A DNA stretch of 64,000 nucleotides from Ciona savignyi (Eukaryota > Chordata > Ascidiacea > Phlebobranchia > Cionidae): contig CH001296.1 of assembly GCA_000149265.1 (NCBI GenBank), positions 50,734-114,733 on the forward strand, written 5' to 3'. The position numbers and the translations under genes are program-made. The notes beneath the pieces are model-generated. The model was not told the DNA's origin and did not search any database. It was given only the letters and a program-made list of their open reading frames with translations. Within the stretch, counting starts at the first letter, position 1; each line of letters starts with the position of its first letter. Of this stretch, positions 34,715 through 47,155 are shown in pieces.

Positions 34715-34933
34715 CAGGCATGGGCAACACACGGCTCGTGAGCCGGGTCCGGCATGTAAAGGGATTTTGACCGACCCGTAGACGGTATCTAACTATACCC
34801 TGTAATATGGCCCTTGCATTAGTGAATAAATACGTGTTTAGGATATTGAATAATATTTATGAAATAATCCGTCCCACTAAGGACTTTATTTACCCACATC
34901 TGGCCCGACGACTAGAGAAGTCACCAACTCCTG
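34715..34933. mobile_element. hAT-type MITE 4, 219 bp
   Basis: It starts CAGGCATGGGCAACACACGG and ends ...ACCAACTCCTG. The 8-bp flanks are GGTTAAAG (34707-34714) and GATTAAAG (34934-34941), one mismatch apart. It is non-coding, with weaker inverted ends than the other hAT copies. Confidence 0.75.
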
Positions 34934-35477
34934 GATTAAAGCGTTAACGACATTACCACGAAGGCTCATTTGATAGATCTTCACCAAACAAATCTAAAGA
35001 TGTCGTTTATATAGAAATTGGTTAAACCAAATTCGAGATGACCATGAAATATAAATTGGGATTAGAATATTTGTTATCGCCGCGGTGATTGTGACGTATG
35101 GCCAGCCCGGTGCGAAACGCTAGACCTGTGTAAACATGGAAGGAAAATATGTTGCTGCTTAAAACCTTGTGTTGTAGCATAAGACAACATAATAAGAATT
35201 GGTTAAGTATATAAATCGTTTGAAAATGTATATTCCCAATGTTTATTTTAATTTAAGCGTTGGGCTATCCCGATTGATTGCAGGCACTTTGTTTAAAGTA
35301 ACGTCTGTCTCAGCTAAACTACAACCGTAAATACAACAAACGCGCTGGATAAATAAGAAAGCACAGCAATAAAAATGTTTACCGTATAGTACTATTGATA
35401 AGTGGTGCTTTGTAAGACATAGTGGGCTAAATGAAGTTTAAATTTAAATCGAAATTATCTAAAAAAACGGTTTCATG

Positions 35478-35731
35478 ACAACTGAACCCCTTACAACTGA
35501 ACCCCTTACAACTGAACCCCTTTACAACTGAACCCCCTTTTAACAGAACCCTTTTAACTAAAAAGGGGGTTCAGTTGTAAAGAGGTTTAATTGAACTGGG
35601 TTCAGTTTAAAGGAGTTTAGTTAAAAGGAGTTCAGTTGTAAGGGACTTAATTGTAGGGGTTCAGTTGTAAAGGGTTCAGTTGTAGGGGTTCAGTTGTAAG
35701 GGGTTCAGTTGTAAGGGGTTCAGTTGACTGG
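35478..35731. repeat. Foldback minisatellite of a 15-bp unit
   Basis: About five units close to ACAACTGAACCCCTT run forward (35478-35560), then about a dozen units run as the complement (AAGGGGTTCAGTTGT, 35561-35731). The two halves can pair into a hairpin. It lies in block A, between the shared segments. Confidence 0.9.
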
Positions 35732-38480
35732 TCTCCTATAAAATAACTAAACCTTTTGTACTTATTATTTCTCTAGTTTACACGAAGAACTCGTTTCCCG
35801 TGACCAATGGTCTCTCTACTTTATAAATTGTAATACTACTAACATACCAACTTTATTTGGTAAAATGGCCATAATAACTGGTTAATAGATGTGAGCTGTT
35901 ACGTTGCACTTACTAGCTGGATAACATCGAAAGCTGCTACAAATCCGCTGCTTTAAATACGTTGGTATATTAGATTGCTATGCGACCTGTAGTTTCAAAT
36001 TTCTTCAATTTAAGTTAACAATGGCGGTTTATCATTAACGCTCGGTAAACAGATGTTCAACAATGAGGGGGAAAATAACTCCAAGTTGTCTTGACGACGT
36101 CCTAATAAAACAATTGTGGCTATTTTGATTGGAGGTTGTTCACACACGTATTGAATACACAATAAAAAATGTGAAACTTTTGACTGACGGGAATTCTGGG
36201 CTGTGAGGTGTTCGCAGGTTGTTTAACTATACAAAAGGCTAAAGAGTAACATTATACATTTGGCGGTAACCGTATGTTTTCAACAGTTAGCAATGTTATC
36301 TGCTTGTTAATACACTCACCATATATCCCTGGTTTTAGAAAAATAGACAAAACCGAATGTTAAACGCAGCGACGCCACTGTCAACGCAGGGAAAAGAAAG
36401 CGTTCGTGCCGCCTGTTTTTCGCATTTTATGGAAGCGCTGAATCCCATAGTTTCAAGCGATTGGAATAAATTATGACGGTATTTCTTTGATTTGCGCCCA
36501 TACACTATATACGTATTAACGCAGCCACAATCCTGATCAATATTCCATCACTAATATTCACGAATTCAACGCTAACCTAGCAGGATGCAGCATATATTCT
36601 AAGATAGAACTAAAGGTTATTATTAGGAACCCATTGCCAGGAAAGTTATACTGAAAATCGCAGCTTTTACTTAGTTTAACAGTTTCTATATATACCAATT
36701 GACTTACAAAACTCTGTAAAGACGTTTTAAGCAACGCATTATATAACAATGCATTAGAGGTACATTGCGTACTCTAGCATTCTTAAGCAGGTATTTACAA
36801 TCTGCATTAACTTACCACAAATCGTTGATATTCCCATTTTTACCGGGACAAATTCGGAACTCATGATAGACTCGTCGCTAAAGCAAATGGTATAGAATTA
36901 TTCATATTTATCAGTTTGTTTCCTTAACCTTTCAGTTACACAACGTTACATTGTATTTTAAAAGCTTGAAATTTGTGGTAAATACGGCAACAGCGTCATC
37001 TTGCGGTAATATCCAAATGCACCACGGATTTGTAATATATCGAAGGAAAACGAAACTTCGTGGCCGAGCTTCTCATACAACCGCAATACTGATCTGCATT
37101 TCCACCAGCAAACTTCGTCCAATTCCTCAATCCTCGTAACGCAAGGTGTTTGAAGTGCTAGGTGTGTTTCCGAAACCAAGCCCGGGTAAAATAGTATCGG
37201 AAATGAGAACATATTTCCCGATAATTTGCTCATATATGCACGGAGTCGTTTTAGTAAAAATAAAACAAACATTATTAAAATTTTACCCGGGATTGATTGT
37301 TTCAAACTGGAAAAGAGATTTTCTGGCGCACTGAATCAAACGCCTTTTAACTGTCTAGCGCCACCAAACCTTTCCGACACATCTACTACTTCCCGAGTAA
37401 ACAAAATGGCTAAACAGTAACATTATACTTTTGGCGGTTTACCGTATACTTTCAACAGTCAGCAATGTTATCTGCTTGTAAATATATGCACACTCGCCAT
37501 ATATCCCTGGTTTTAGAAAAATACACATAACTCAAGGTTAAACGCAGCGAGGCCATTATCAACGCAGGTAAAAGAAAGCTCTTTGTAGCATTTCATGTAA
37601 GCGCTGAAACCCATTGATTACATCGGTTGAAATAAATTCTAACGTTATTTCTTATGTTTACGCCCACATACTACATACGTATTAACGCAGCCACAATCCT
37701 GATCAGTATTCCATCACTAATATTCACGAATTCAACGCTTCCCTATCAGGATGCACCATATTTTCCAAGATAGAATTCAAGTTTAATATTGGGTAAACGT
37801 TGCCAGGAAAGTTATACTCAAAATCGCAGCTTTTACTTATTCCAGCAGTTACCAGTTTCTATATATACCAATTGAAATACAAAACTCTGTAGAGACGTTT
37901 CAAGCAACGCATTATATTACAATGCATTAAAGGTACATAGCGTACTCTAGCTTTTTTTAGCACGTATTAAAATCTTTGGTAGTAGTAAACTGGGGCGTTA
38001 CACCTGGGTAATCGACATTTTTAATAACTTAGCCTACTCACCACAACCCATTGGTGTTCGCAATTTCCCGGAAAAGATTAAAACGCATAATAAATCGACG
38101 CTAAAGCAAATGGTATAGAATTATGTATATGTATCAGTCAATCTCCTTATCCTTTTAGTAACACAACGTTACATTGTATTTTAAAAGCTTGAAATTTGTG
38201 GTAAATACGGCAATAGCGTCATCTTACGGCAATATCCAAATACACCACGGATTTGTAATATATCGAAGGAAAACGAAACTTCGTGACCGAGCTTCTCATA
38301 CAACCGTAATACTGTGCTTCGTTTCCACCAGCAAACTTCGTCCAATTCCTCAATCCTCGTAACGCAAGGTGCTTGAAGTTCTGCGTGGATTTCCGCTTCC
38401 TGCAATCCGCACAAATCCGTCGTTACCGCAACGTTCGTTTGGTGCGGTTTAAAAACCAAGTGGCAGGTTGTGCAAATCAT

Positions 38481-40200
38481 AGCGCTTGAACGGCTATTCC
38501 AATTTTAATTAGGTTCGGTAAAATGTAAAAACATTAGCCAATGATATAACACTTTGAAGAAATAAAAAAATTACCTAGGGAAATACCCTAAAAAATAAAA
38601 TTTTGTTCTCAAATCATGATTGTGACAGGCATGGATTGTGGCTCCGACATCTATCGGAATGAGTAATGGAAATGCAATAAGTCTTTAACATTTGTTAGAG
38701 CACATGGTCTAGATATGCAGAAACCAAAAATGTTAGGCAACTTATCGAGGGGGATTCCCCTGGGAGGTGAAAAACCAAAACGGTATTTTTTTTCCAAAAA
38801 ATTAGCTTTTTTAGGCATAGCGCTTGAACGGCTACTCCAATTTTAATTAGGTTTGGTAAAATGTAAGAACATTAGCCAATGATATACCACTTTAAAGAAA
38901 TAAAAAAATTACCTCGGCAAATGCCCTAATAAATAAGATTTTGTTCTCAAATCATGATTGTGACAGGCATGGCTTATGGCTCCGACATCTATTAGAATGA
39001 GTAATGGAATTGCAATGAAACTTTGACATTTGTTAGCGCACATGGTCTAGATATGCAGAAACCAAAATATTGGTAATTTATCGAGGGGGATTCCCCTGGG
39101 AGGTAAAAAACCAAAACGGTATTTTTTTCTAAAAATTTAGCCTTTTTGTGCATAGCGCATGAACGACTGCTCCAATGTTGATCAGATTTGGTAAAATGTA
39201 TGTGCATTAACCATTGCTTTACGAATGAGAAGAAAAAAATTATGTACTCGGGGAAATACCCTAAAAATAATGATATGTTCCTAAATCCCGATTGTAACAG
39301 TTATGGCCTGTGGCTTTACAATCTACCAGAAGGGGTAATGAAATCGTAATAAACCTTTCTCATTTGTTAGACAACATGATCCAGAAAAGCAAAAACTAAA
39401 ATTTTGGGTAATACATCCAGGGGAATTGCCCTAGTACGTAAAAAAATCAAAACGTTTTTTTTAAGTAAATAGCTTTATCGGGCATAGCGCTTGAACGGCT
39501 TCTCAAATTTAAATCAGATTTAGTGGAATGTAAGTGCATTAGCAACTGATTTAACAATTTAAGCCAAAACCAAAATTTAAGGTCATTTATGGAGGGGGAT
39601 TTCCCTGGGAGGTAAATAACGGTTTTTTTCTAAAAAAATAGCTTTTTCGGGCATAGCGCTTGAACGGCTTCTCTAATTTAAATCAGATTTAGTGGAATGT
39701 AAGTGCATTAGCAACTGATTCAATACTTTGAAGAAATAAAAAAATATCTAGGGAAATAATCTAAAAAATAAGATTTTGTCCTTAATTCATGATTGCGACA
39801 GGCATGGCATGGCGCGCCGACATCTCCAACAATGAGTTGTTAAATCAGATTAAACTTTTAGAATTGTTGGATAACATGACCCAGATTTAAATGTAAAAAC
39901 AACAATTTATGTACTAAACCCAGGGGAATTCCCCGAAGCCATGAAATACTAAATTGGGCTGTTTTGAAAATTAGCTTTATTTCACTGCAGCGCTTGACAT
40001 GAGTCTTTAATTTAAAATATTTTTGGTGTAATGTTCGTAAATCTATCATGATTACTTTTTTTACTACACATGGAAAAAAGATTGGTTTGATGACTATGGG
40101 ACCCATACGTTTATGCTTGAAGATACAAAACTATGGCAGCCCGGTTAAAGCTTTCTGGAATATTGGATAACATGGACCTGGCGTCCACGTATCTGAAAAT
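38481..40200. repeat. Tandem array of the ~335-bp repeat, second array
   Basis: About four units, starting at 'atagcgcttgaacggct' and running to the 'gggacccatacgtttatgct' terminal block. The 'gacatctat' landmarks at 38645 and 38984 give a ~339-bp period. The GGGGAATTCCCC palindrome is intact at 39923-39934, with variants at 38752, 39086 and 39418. The terminal segment is cut by a SINE at about 40200. Short open frames here are not conserved between units. Confidence 0.8.
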
Positions 40201-40312
40201 AACATCCGACCAGCTAGCTAGCAAAAGACACAGCCGACCAGCTAGCGACTAGTTTTAAACCTGCAACGCTTCGGGTGAAAGGCGAGGCACTAAACTAAGC
40301 TTTTGGGCGGAT
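40200..40312 (-). mobile_element. SINE head fragment
   Basis: Reverse-strand 'ccgaccagctagcgactagt', 'aacctgcaacgcttcgggtg' and 'aaaggcgaggcacta' match the tRNA-like head of the main SINE. The 'gaccagctagc' part is partly duplicated. Confidence 0.65.
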
Positions 40313-40639
40313 AAAATTTACTAATAACTGTTTGTTCTATCAAATTAAGTGCTTAATGGCAAGACAAATACCCTGACAAACGCGTTTAATACTAGTGATG
40401 TTACTACTGCCCCTATCTGCAGTTGTCATATTCGGTGAACAAATACATCATTATATTCTAAGTTTTCTGTTATAACCTGGGCACCGAATGACCATTGAAA
40501 CTGACAGATATAACCGCATGGATATAAAGCTTTTTATTCGATAGAACGCAAACCTGAAGAGCAGCGTACAATCACTGTCAGTCGTTAATATTTAAAGCAG
40601 TATAGTAAGATACTGCTACAGGACAATATTTTTGGGCCG

Positions 40640-43600
40640 TATAACGGACGCACCTTTTACTTTGTACGAGTATTTCGAGAAAAGATCAGGAATTTCTTGC
40701 TCCCAACTACCGATTCGCTCAACGTATTTCCTTCTTTGATTGAGACACAGCAAGTCGATAAATTTAAAAAACAAATAATTTTCTGAAAATCTATAAAAAT
40801 AAAATAAAAATCTACCTCGTGATAACCACCGTGTTACAAAATAATATTACGCACCGTGTTTAAAATCAAACTTATGTTTTACACATATAAAATGTACGGT
40901 TATATTTTTATGTAAGCAGGGTTACTGATCACTACACCTAGCTTTATAACATTGCTGTTTGTTTTAACCCGATTGTCGCCGTTTTGGTTATGCAAGCATC
41001 AACTAATGAGTTCCTCTGTTACCAAAGCAAACTGTTTCTTCATGTGCATTAAAAACAAAATAGTTCAATTTTTTGGTTTTAAAAAACTATATAATAAATA
41101 AAACTATAAAATATTTTAAACAGACTAACATTCCACCAAATATAATACAAGTTAAAACATCTTGTTAAGTGCTATGCTGAAACAAAGCTATATTTCATAA
41201 AATAAAATCAGATTTACTGCTTCGTGAAAATTACCTTTAGCCTATTATCAAATACTTTAGGTTAATTATATCATGTAATCTAACAAATTCTAAAGTTTAA
41301 ATACTATTTGACGATCCTTCTTAGAAATGACGGGGCGACATAGCGCACCTGCCACAATCATGATTCTGTAACGAATTTCATTTTTTAGGTTATTTCCCAT
41401 AGTAATTTTTACTTTCTTTGTTTGGTATATATAACATTGGCAAAGGGACTAACATTCCAACTAATCCGATCAAAATCTGCACATTTTGGTCAAGCGCTAT
41501 GATTGAAATATGTAAAATCCTTAAAAAAATTTCGATTTAGTTTTTAACGACACAAAAGCATCCCTGGCATTTCACTGATAACTGTTTCTGCCAATCTAGC
41601 CCATGTGTTGTAATATGCATTGACGAAATGTATTCTAACAAACGTTAAAGTTTCATGGCGGTTTAATTCCCGGAATGATATTTTAGCAGCATTATCTTTC
41701 TTTTTCCCGGTTGGGAGAATACAGGAGGCACTATTACACCGAACAATTAATGGCAAATCGTATGATATATGTATAACACTGACCACTGTCCGTGTAATAT
41801 CAGATCTTCGTATTATTTATCATTTAATACATAACAAGTATCCTACCCCACATACTGATATATTGAATAAGTGGACAACATTATAATTAAACATGTTGGC
41901 AAGATTGACGTATTTGGTTATTTTCCATTTTTATTCCGTTTCCCTTGCCATAAACTGAAAAGGTAAACCAAAATGGTAAAAGTTATATATGGTTTAACAA
42001 TATCTAGTTCTTATAACAGGAAAGGAGTAATACGGTGAAGAGGCGATAAACATTTCCTTAAATTATAGTTACTATTGTTTTGTGATAAAATAACACCTTG
42101 AAATTACATACTTACAATATGACCATATTATCAAATCATACAGCCACAAAATAATATACAACTTCTGTTCTGATCTACATTTCTCAGCATCTGAATATGT
42201 ATTATGACTTTCTCCCGTTTTAAGGAACTGACTTGCGCTGTTGGCAGCTAGCCTCCTTACCTTTTGCTGCTCGTTGTATCGCGTGACAGTCATGTTTCAC
42301 GCCTGATTAAAACACCATCGCCATGCTAGGCTACATAATCCACGTAACCGGGGAGACGTAAGAATTCGCAGATTTTATTCACATGTACAAAACCACGATT
42401 GTTTCACATCCAAATATTCAAATCAAAAAATAATATTATTTGGAAAATTAATAACCTACACTGTTGTTTACCAATTACATAGTCACCCAATATTACAATT
42501 TGTACTTGTAAACTTATAAATAAAACGCCTGAAAACCGCAGGTTGATAATTAAACGTTTTGTATCAATCTTTTTGGTAATATTATATGTCATGCTAAAAA
42601 AAAACTCTGTAAATGATTTTTTTGAAACGAAATGCGTGCATTAAAATCATATAATGTTTGCTTATCATTAGTTGCTACGCTTTTAGCTAACATGTTTAAT
42701 AACTCTATAATTTATAAATATATATCTCTTTAATAATTGCTTATCATATGAAATCTCGCTAAAGTGCGCCTTTTTATTCAAGACCGCACTAATGTACAAT
42801 GAGTGGCAAATGTATAAACGTAGAGCTTATTGTGTCTGGATACGTAGGAATTACCCATGCGTTACGCCGTTGACGCGGCGAGACTAGGCAACATATAATA
42901 AACTTAAGTGAAATTTTACAACTACTAAAGTTAAACCCGGGTTAGGAGAACGTAGTGCAATACAGGCCACCGATTTTCAGGTGACCTTAACTAGGCCAAT
43001 TCTTATGTATCAAAAATGATAACTGCACATTTCGATAGAATTGGAAATAAATCCTCCGAAAAGATATTATTTCCGGCCGGTGGAAGGCAATGTAAACCAC
43101 CCCCATTAACGTCAATACCCGCTCTTATAGTCGGATAAATTTAACAATTTAAATGTGTTTTCCAAAGCCCATCACTTCATTAATAGGCACAGAATATGGC
43201 ATCAATATTATTAAGTTACCATGTACAGTTAACAGATAACAATACAAATGCATTTTTTGAACTTACGCCTTCGGCGTCCATAATAACGTTTACGGCGATT
43301 GGTTATTGATATTTGTATACCCGGTCATAGGGTAACAAACTACCAACTGTGGTAAAATGTACCAACTGTGGTTCGTGATAATCTTTATATAAAAACATAT
43401 CATAAATATATTGTTTTACAAACATTATGGTTAAACACGTGGTTCACTCGAATTTCGAGTTTATTTTAGGTTTAACTTGGTTAAAAGTAAGAAAAGTTTT
43501 GTTAACGTAATGAGTAGAAAGGTGTTTTTTAATTAAAAATAATGAGAAATAATCTGGAAATATTGTAGTTACCAAACAAAAATAACTAATGTTGTGCTTT

Positions 43601-43660
43601 GTAAATTGACCATGACATATTTCTTTTACAAGAAGGACCTTGATGGTATTTTCCACATAG
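40640..43660. other. Repeat-derived, no convincing gene
   Basis: It holds one exon-like repeat copy (about 40655-40740), an inverted, decayed copy of the 335-bp family (about 40860-41640) and one of its ends (43300-43445). A minus-strand ATG with a good donor (42293 to about 42261, GCAAAAG|GTAAGG) could be an 11-codon first exon, but nothing downstream supports it. Confidence 0.4.
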
Positions 43661-45392
43661 AGGAATAATTATTTACACAGGTAGAGTTATAATGCAGGAG
43701 CGATGAAACGAAACAATGAAAGAATGAATGTAGTCGACCAAATCGGCCAAACAATTGGCGAGATGGAAATCAAGCCAAAGTATAATAAGGAAGAATCTTG
43801 TATTGTATTAAACGATCATAAAAGTAACTCACGGTGAATAAAAATTTTACAATAGGTGTACTAATGGTAAAAAGTCACATAGACGTACAATACCATCATC
43901 ATATAATTAATACAATACATTCGTTGTTTAAAAATAACAAGCGTGTATTTATTCTTCAACATTTCCCGCCAACTTGAACCAAATTGTTATGGAACATTAC
44001 GTAAAAAAGAAAACCAACGAGAAACGGCACTCTATGGCAGTGGAAATTTACTAATTTTGCTTTGTGTGTTCACGTGTCGTAAAATTAAACAACTCTGGCT
44101 CAAAGGATAAGTGTTACTTCCGCGGGTGAAGCAACTGGTTCGTGGTTTGTATATGCTTGGACAAAAACACAGTTAATGTCCTCTGATTATAATTAGTGGT
44201 GGGAATTATGGTTGATACGGTGTGGTACGATGATACAATGATGACGGTACGACCACGGTCGAGAATAGTTGATACACGGCACGGTTTTCTATGCTAAATA
44301 TAATAAAATAACCAAAGTAGTTGACTTTACGAGTCTAGCGAAATTCAAAGGTAGCGCACACTTATTAAACTTTGGGTTTTTATATGAAAATGCGGCATCG
44401 GAAGTAAATCAGTTATATACTGCTACAGTACATAATTTAGTACAAAGAACTTTAAGAAAACTACAAACTTACAAACCACGATTGAATCTTTATCATCGTA
44501 TTCGTTTGTCTGCGACACACGTTATGATGGCGCTCTACCAATCGCTTGCAGGAAATCCCAGCCTGCTTTGCCAAAACAACTCCATCATTCGAGGTAGCAA
44601 ACTCATCTTTGGCCACCGAGTCATTTCTTTAACACTCATCGTCACAAGCACCGAGCTACATAGCTTACTCTCGCATTCTCCAACAAATATTTAAAATGTG
44701 TTGGGATGCAGCGCGTTTCACACCGAACTAGAAGCCTTGCGCCCAGCCTTTCGCCATTTCAGATAATTCCTCGGCGCCCGGGTGTTGCATTTAGTGTACC
44801 ACAAACCATTAATGTTTGTATTTATACCGTGACAAATTGTTTATCCATGATAGCCTCTTTACTAAGGACAATTTTGTATAGAATTCGGTATGTACATATT
44901 AGTCAGACGCTCTTGATCCATTCGGTTACAGGACGTTACATTGTATTTAAAAGCTTGAAATTTGTGGTAAATACGGCAACAGCGTCATCTTACGGTAATA
45001 TCCAAATACACCACGGATTTGTAATATATCGATGGAAAACAAAACTTCGTGGCCGAGCTTCTTGTACAACCGCAATACTGAGCTGCGTTTCCACCAGCAA
45101 ACTTCTTCCAATCCCTCAATCCTCGTAACGCAAGGTGTTTGAAGCGTGGAATTCCGCTTCCTGCTATCCGCACAAATCGGTCGTTACCGTAACGTTCGTT
45201 TGGCGCGGTTTTAACACCAAGCGGCACGTTGTGCAAATCAGTGCACTGAAAATCAAAGATCTAAGTTACAACGTCACGCAAGTGACGTATACCGAATTAT
45301 ACCTCAACGGAATCTCGCTTCGTCCATATCAACCTTAAGTTCATTGGCCCTCTACCACCACCTTACGCAATAAGACTACTATACACCAGAAA
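43660..45392. repeat. Mosaic repeat, block B
   Basis: Shares segments with block A at 33.8-34.3 and 36.9-37.2/38.17-38.4 kb, and with block C at 53.7-54.2 kb. The ~190-bp part at 44945-45130 is the best conserved piece among three copies. The 141-codon frame at 44269-44694 starts at a non-ATG codon and is not preserved in block C. Confidence 0.6.
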
Positions 45393-45660
45393 ATGTCGCA
45401 TGCGACACGCCACTATTTTAGAGGCGACACGCCACTTTTTCAGAGGCGACACGCCACTTTTTCAAAGACGACACGCCACTTTTATCGAGGCGACATGCCA
45501 CTTTTTCAGAGGCGACACGCCACTTTTTTCGAGGCGACACGCCACTTTTCAGAGACGACACGCCACTTTTTCAGAGGCGACACGCCACTTTTTTCGAGGC
45601 GACACGACACTTTTTCCGAAGCGACATGCCATTTTTTTCAAAGGCGATAACTCACTATAT
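45393..45660. repeat. 22-bp minisatellite (array 1)
   Basis: About 11 units close to GAGGCGACACGCCACTTTTT + CA. The array begins at the 12-bp palindrome GTCGCATGCGAC (about 45394-45405). Its open frames (22-residue period, three repeats per period) are a by-product of units lacking stops. Confidence 0.92.
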
Positions 45661-45829
45661 GTGTTATAGTTTAAGAAATTTCTTATATTCTTCTCATGAG
45701 TGGACTTATGGTTAAATGTGAGCAAGATAGCAACTCTTTTTTGTAATTGTTGTTATAATCTGAAGTCAATTTTCATATTTATTTATCCATGGCAAGCACT
45801 TTTTCACTTTTCACGCCTATGATACAATG

Positions 45830-45938
45830 TCCGTAAAGTGCCTTGACCAAGGACACAACCAACTAGCTAGCGACCAGTTTCTCACCTACAACCTTTCGAT
45901 TGAAAGGCGACGCACTTAACCGCCAGACTAACCGGCAG
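45830..45938 (-). mobile_element. SINE head fragment
   Basis: Reverse-strand match: 'caatgtccgtaaagtgcctt', 'aaggacacaaccaactagct', 'gaaaggcgacgcacttaacc'. The 3' body and tail are missing. Confidence 0.75.
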
Positions 45939-46029
45939 AAAGAAGAATGCACGTAATAAGAAAGTGTTGTGATCTTTATGTGGAATGGTTTGTGCAAAAT
46001 AGGGTCCTGCTTAAAAGCTCCAGTTGCTC

Positions 46030-46172
46030 GTTCGGCCGGTTAAGTTCGTTGTCTTTCAATCAAAAGGTTGCAGATGCGAAACTGGTCGCTAGCTCGTCGG
46101 TCATGTAAGACTGGAAATAATAAAATAGAACAATTCACTGAAATAAACATAAAGATCCTATCCTATATCCTT
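46030..46172 (+). mobile_element. SINE, internally deleted
   Basis: A tRNA-like head ('cggccggttaagttcgttgt', 'caaaaggttgcagatgcgaa', 'actggtcgctagctcgtcgg') joins directly to a TATCC-rich tail ('gatcctatcctatatcctt'), with most of the body lost. It lies ~90 bp from the fragment at 45830, in the opposite orientation. Confidence 0.7.
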
Positions 46173-47155
46173 GTACCGTGCCACACTTTGGTAGGGGCTC
46201 ATCATGCAAGTGCTAACACAGAAGCGGTTTAAGTTACACAAAATATGTAAACCGGGTAAACTTTGCTTTCTTGTGTCCTCATTATTTATTACTGGGTAAA
46301 AAATGAATAAACTAACCTAAATTTAATTAAAAATGTGTGGTAGATCTTGTTCAAGATTAATTACAATTGCCTCTGTGAGTTTCACAACAGAAATTAAGAT
46401 TGTTTTGCGACGTCTACCAGTAACATCTGTTATTGACACTAAATTTACTTGTTGAAATGATCGTATGTGGCATTTTAGGTGATTGGTAAAACATCACAAA
46501 AACATTGAAAGGAACTTTATGTAATGCAGAAAACAAAAGAAAATCATGTAACAGGTAATTGTAAATAACAGTATCTGTATTAAAACCATTTGGTTCTAAA
46601 ATTCCACATTGGATAAGTAGAAAATAAAATAGAAAATACAGAAATATTAAGTAAAAAATAACAGCGATGTAAGGTATAATTAACTTTGGTTAAAATTCCA
46701 TATTGGATGAAGTATAAAACGAAAAATATACAAAATTGTAATATTAAAAAATTCAAAAACAGGTGATCAATTATCCTGAGCAATAAATTGAAAAAGCTAA
46801 ATTCAAGTTTATGTACTGTGTCTTATTCACAAAATTGGCAATATCATTTTTGCTTGAATGCATTTTGAAACTGTTGCTTCGATAAGTTAATGCAGTCTCT
46901 GTGGAACCATCTTTCGCATTTGTCGCAGCATATCTAAATAAAATACAAACCAGTATTAACAGTGTAAAATCACCATATATCCCACACCTAATAGCTAGTA
47001 GGTCATGGCGTACACACAGTAAGCTGAGGAGTGTGACAACACTTATTTCTGGGCTCTGGAGGAAAACATTTAATTTAGTTCATTGAATGTCAAAGCATCA
47101 AAGTTATAGCCATATGTCTAAATAATTAACAGAAGATTACTATTCATCCCATTAA
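46173..47155. other. Mostly non-coding; one possible plus-strand exon
   Basis: At 46892-47086 an open segment follows an acceptor-like TTAATGCAG and ends in TGA. It encodes about 63 residues including KSPYIPHLIASRSWRTH. I do not recognise it and found no partner exon. Two ~25-bp AT-rich segments (46600 and 46690, 'aaaattccatattggat') are near-duplicates. Confidence 0.25.

Larger units (their letters stand above)
33230..38480. repeat. Multi-kb mosaic repeat, block A
   Basis: Segments are shared with block B (43660-45660) and block C (52120-54350). Shared landmarks are 'cagatacaaattaaccat' type sequence (33313, 53540), 'ttcccgccaacttgaaccaa' type (34200, 43965, 53998), 'gcagccacaatcctgatca' (36523, 37688, 53262) and 'gaaatttgtggtaaatacgg' (36967, 38190, 44957). 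Within block A, about 36236-37140 and 37408-38370 are near-tandem copies ~1.2 kb apart. No intact gene is recognisable. Confidence 0.65.

Noticed and set aside
42261-42293. Eleven-codon first exon with a good donor on the minus strand
   Set aside because: No downstream exon in phase and no conservation visible; too little evidence.
44269-44694. 141-codon plus-strand frame
   Set aside because: Begins at a non-ATG codon and the frame is not kept in the related block C sequence.
45393-45669. Two 85-89-codon plus-strand frames
   Set aside because: Same 22-bp minisatellite; not coding.
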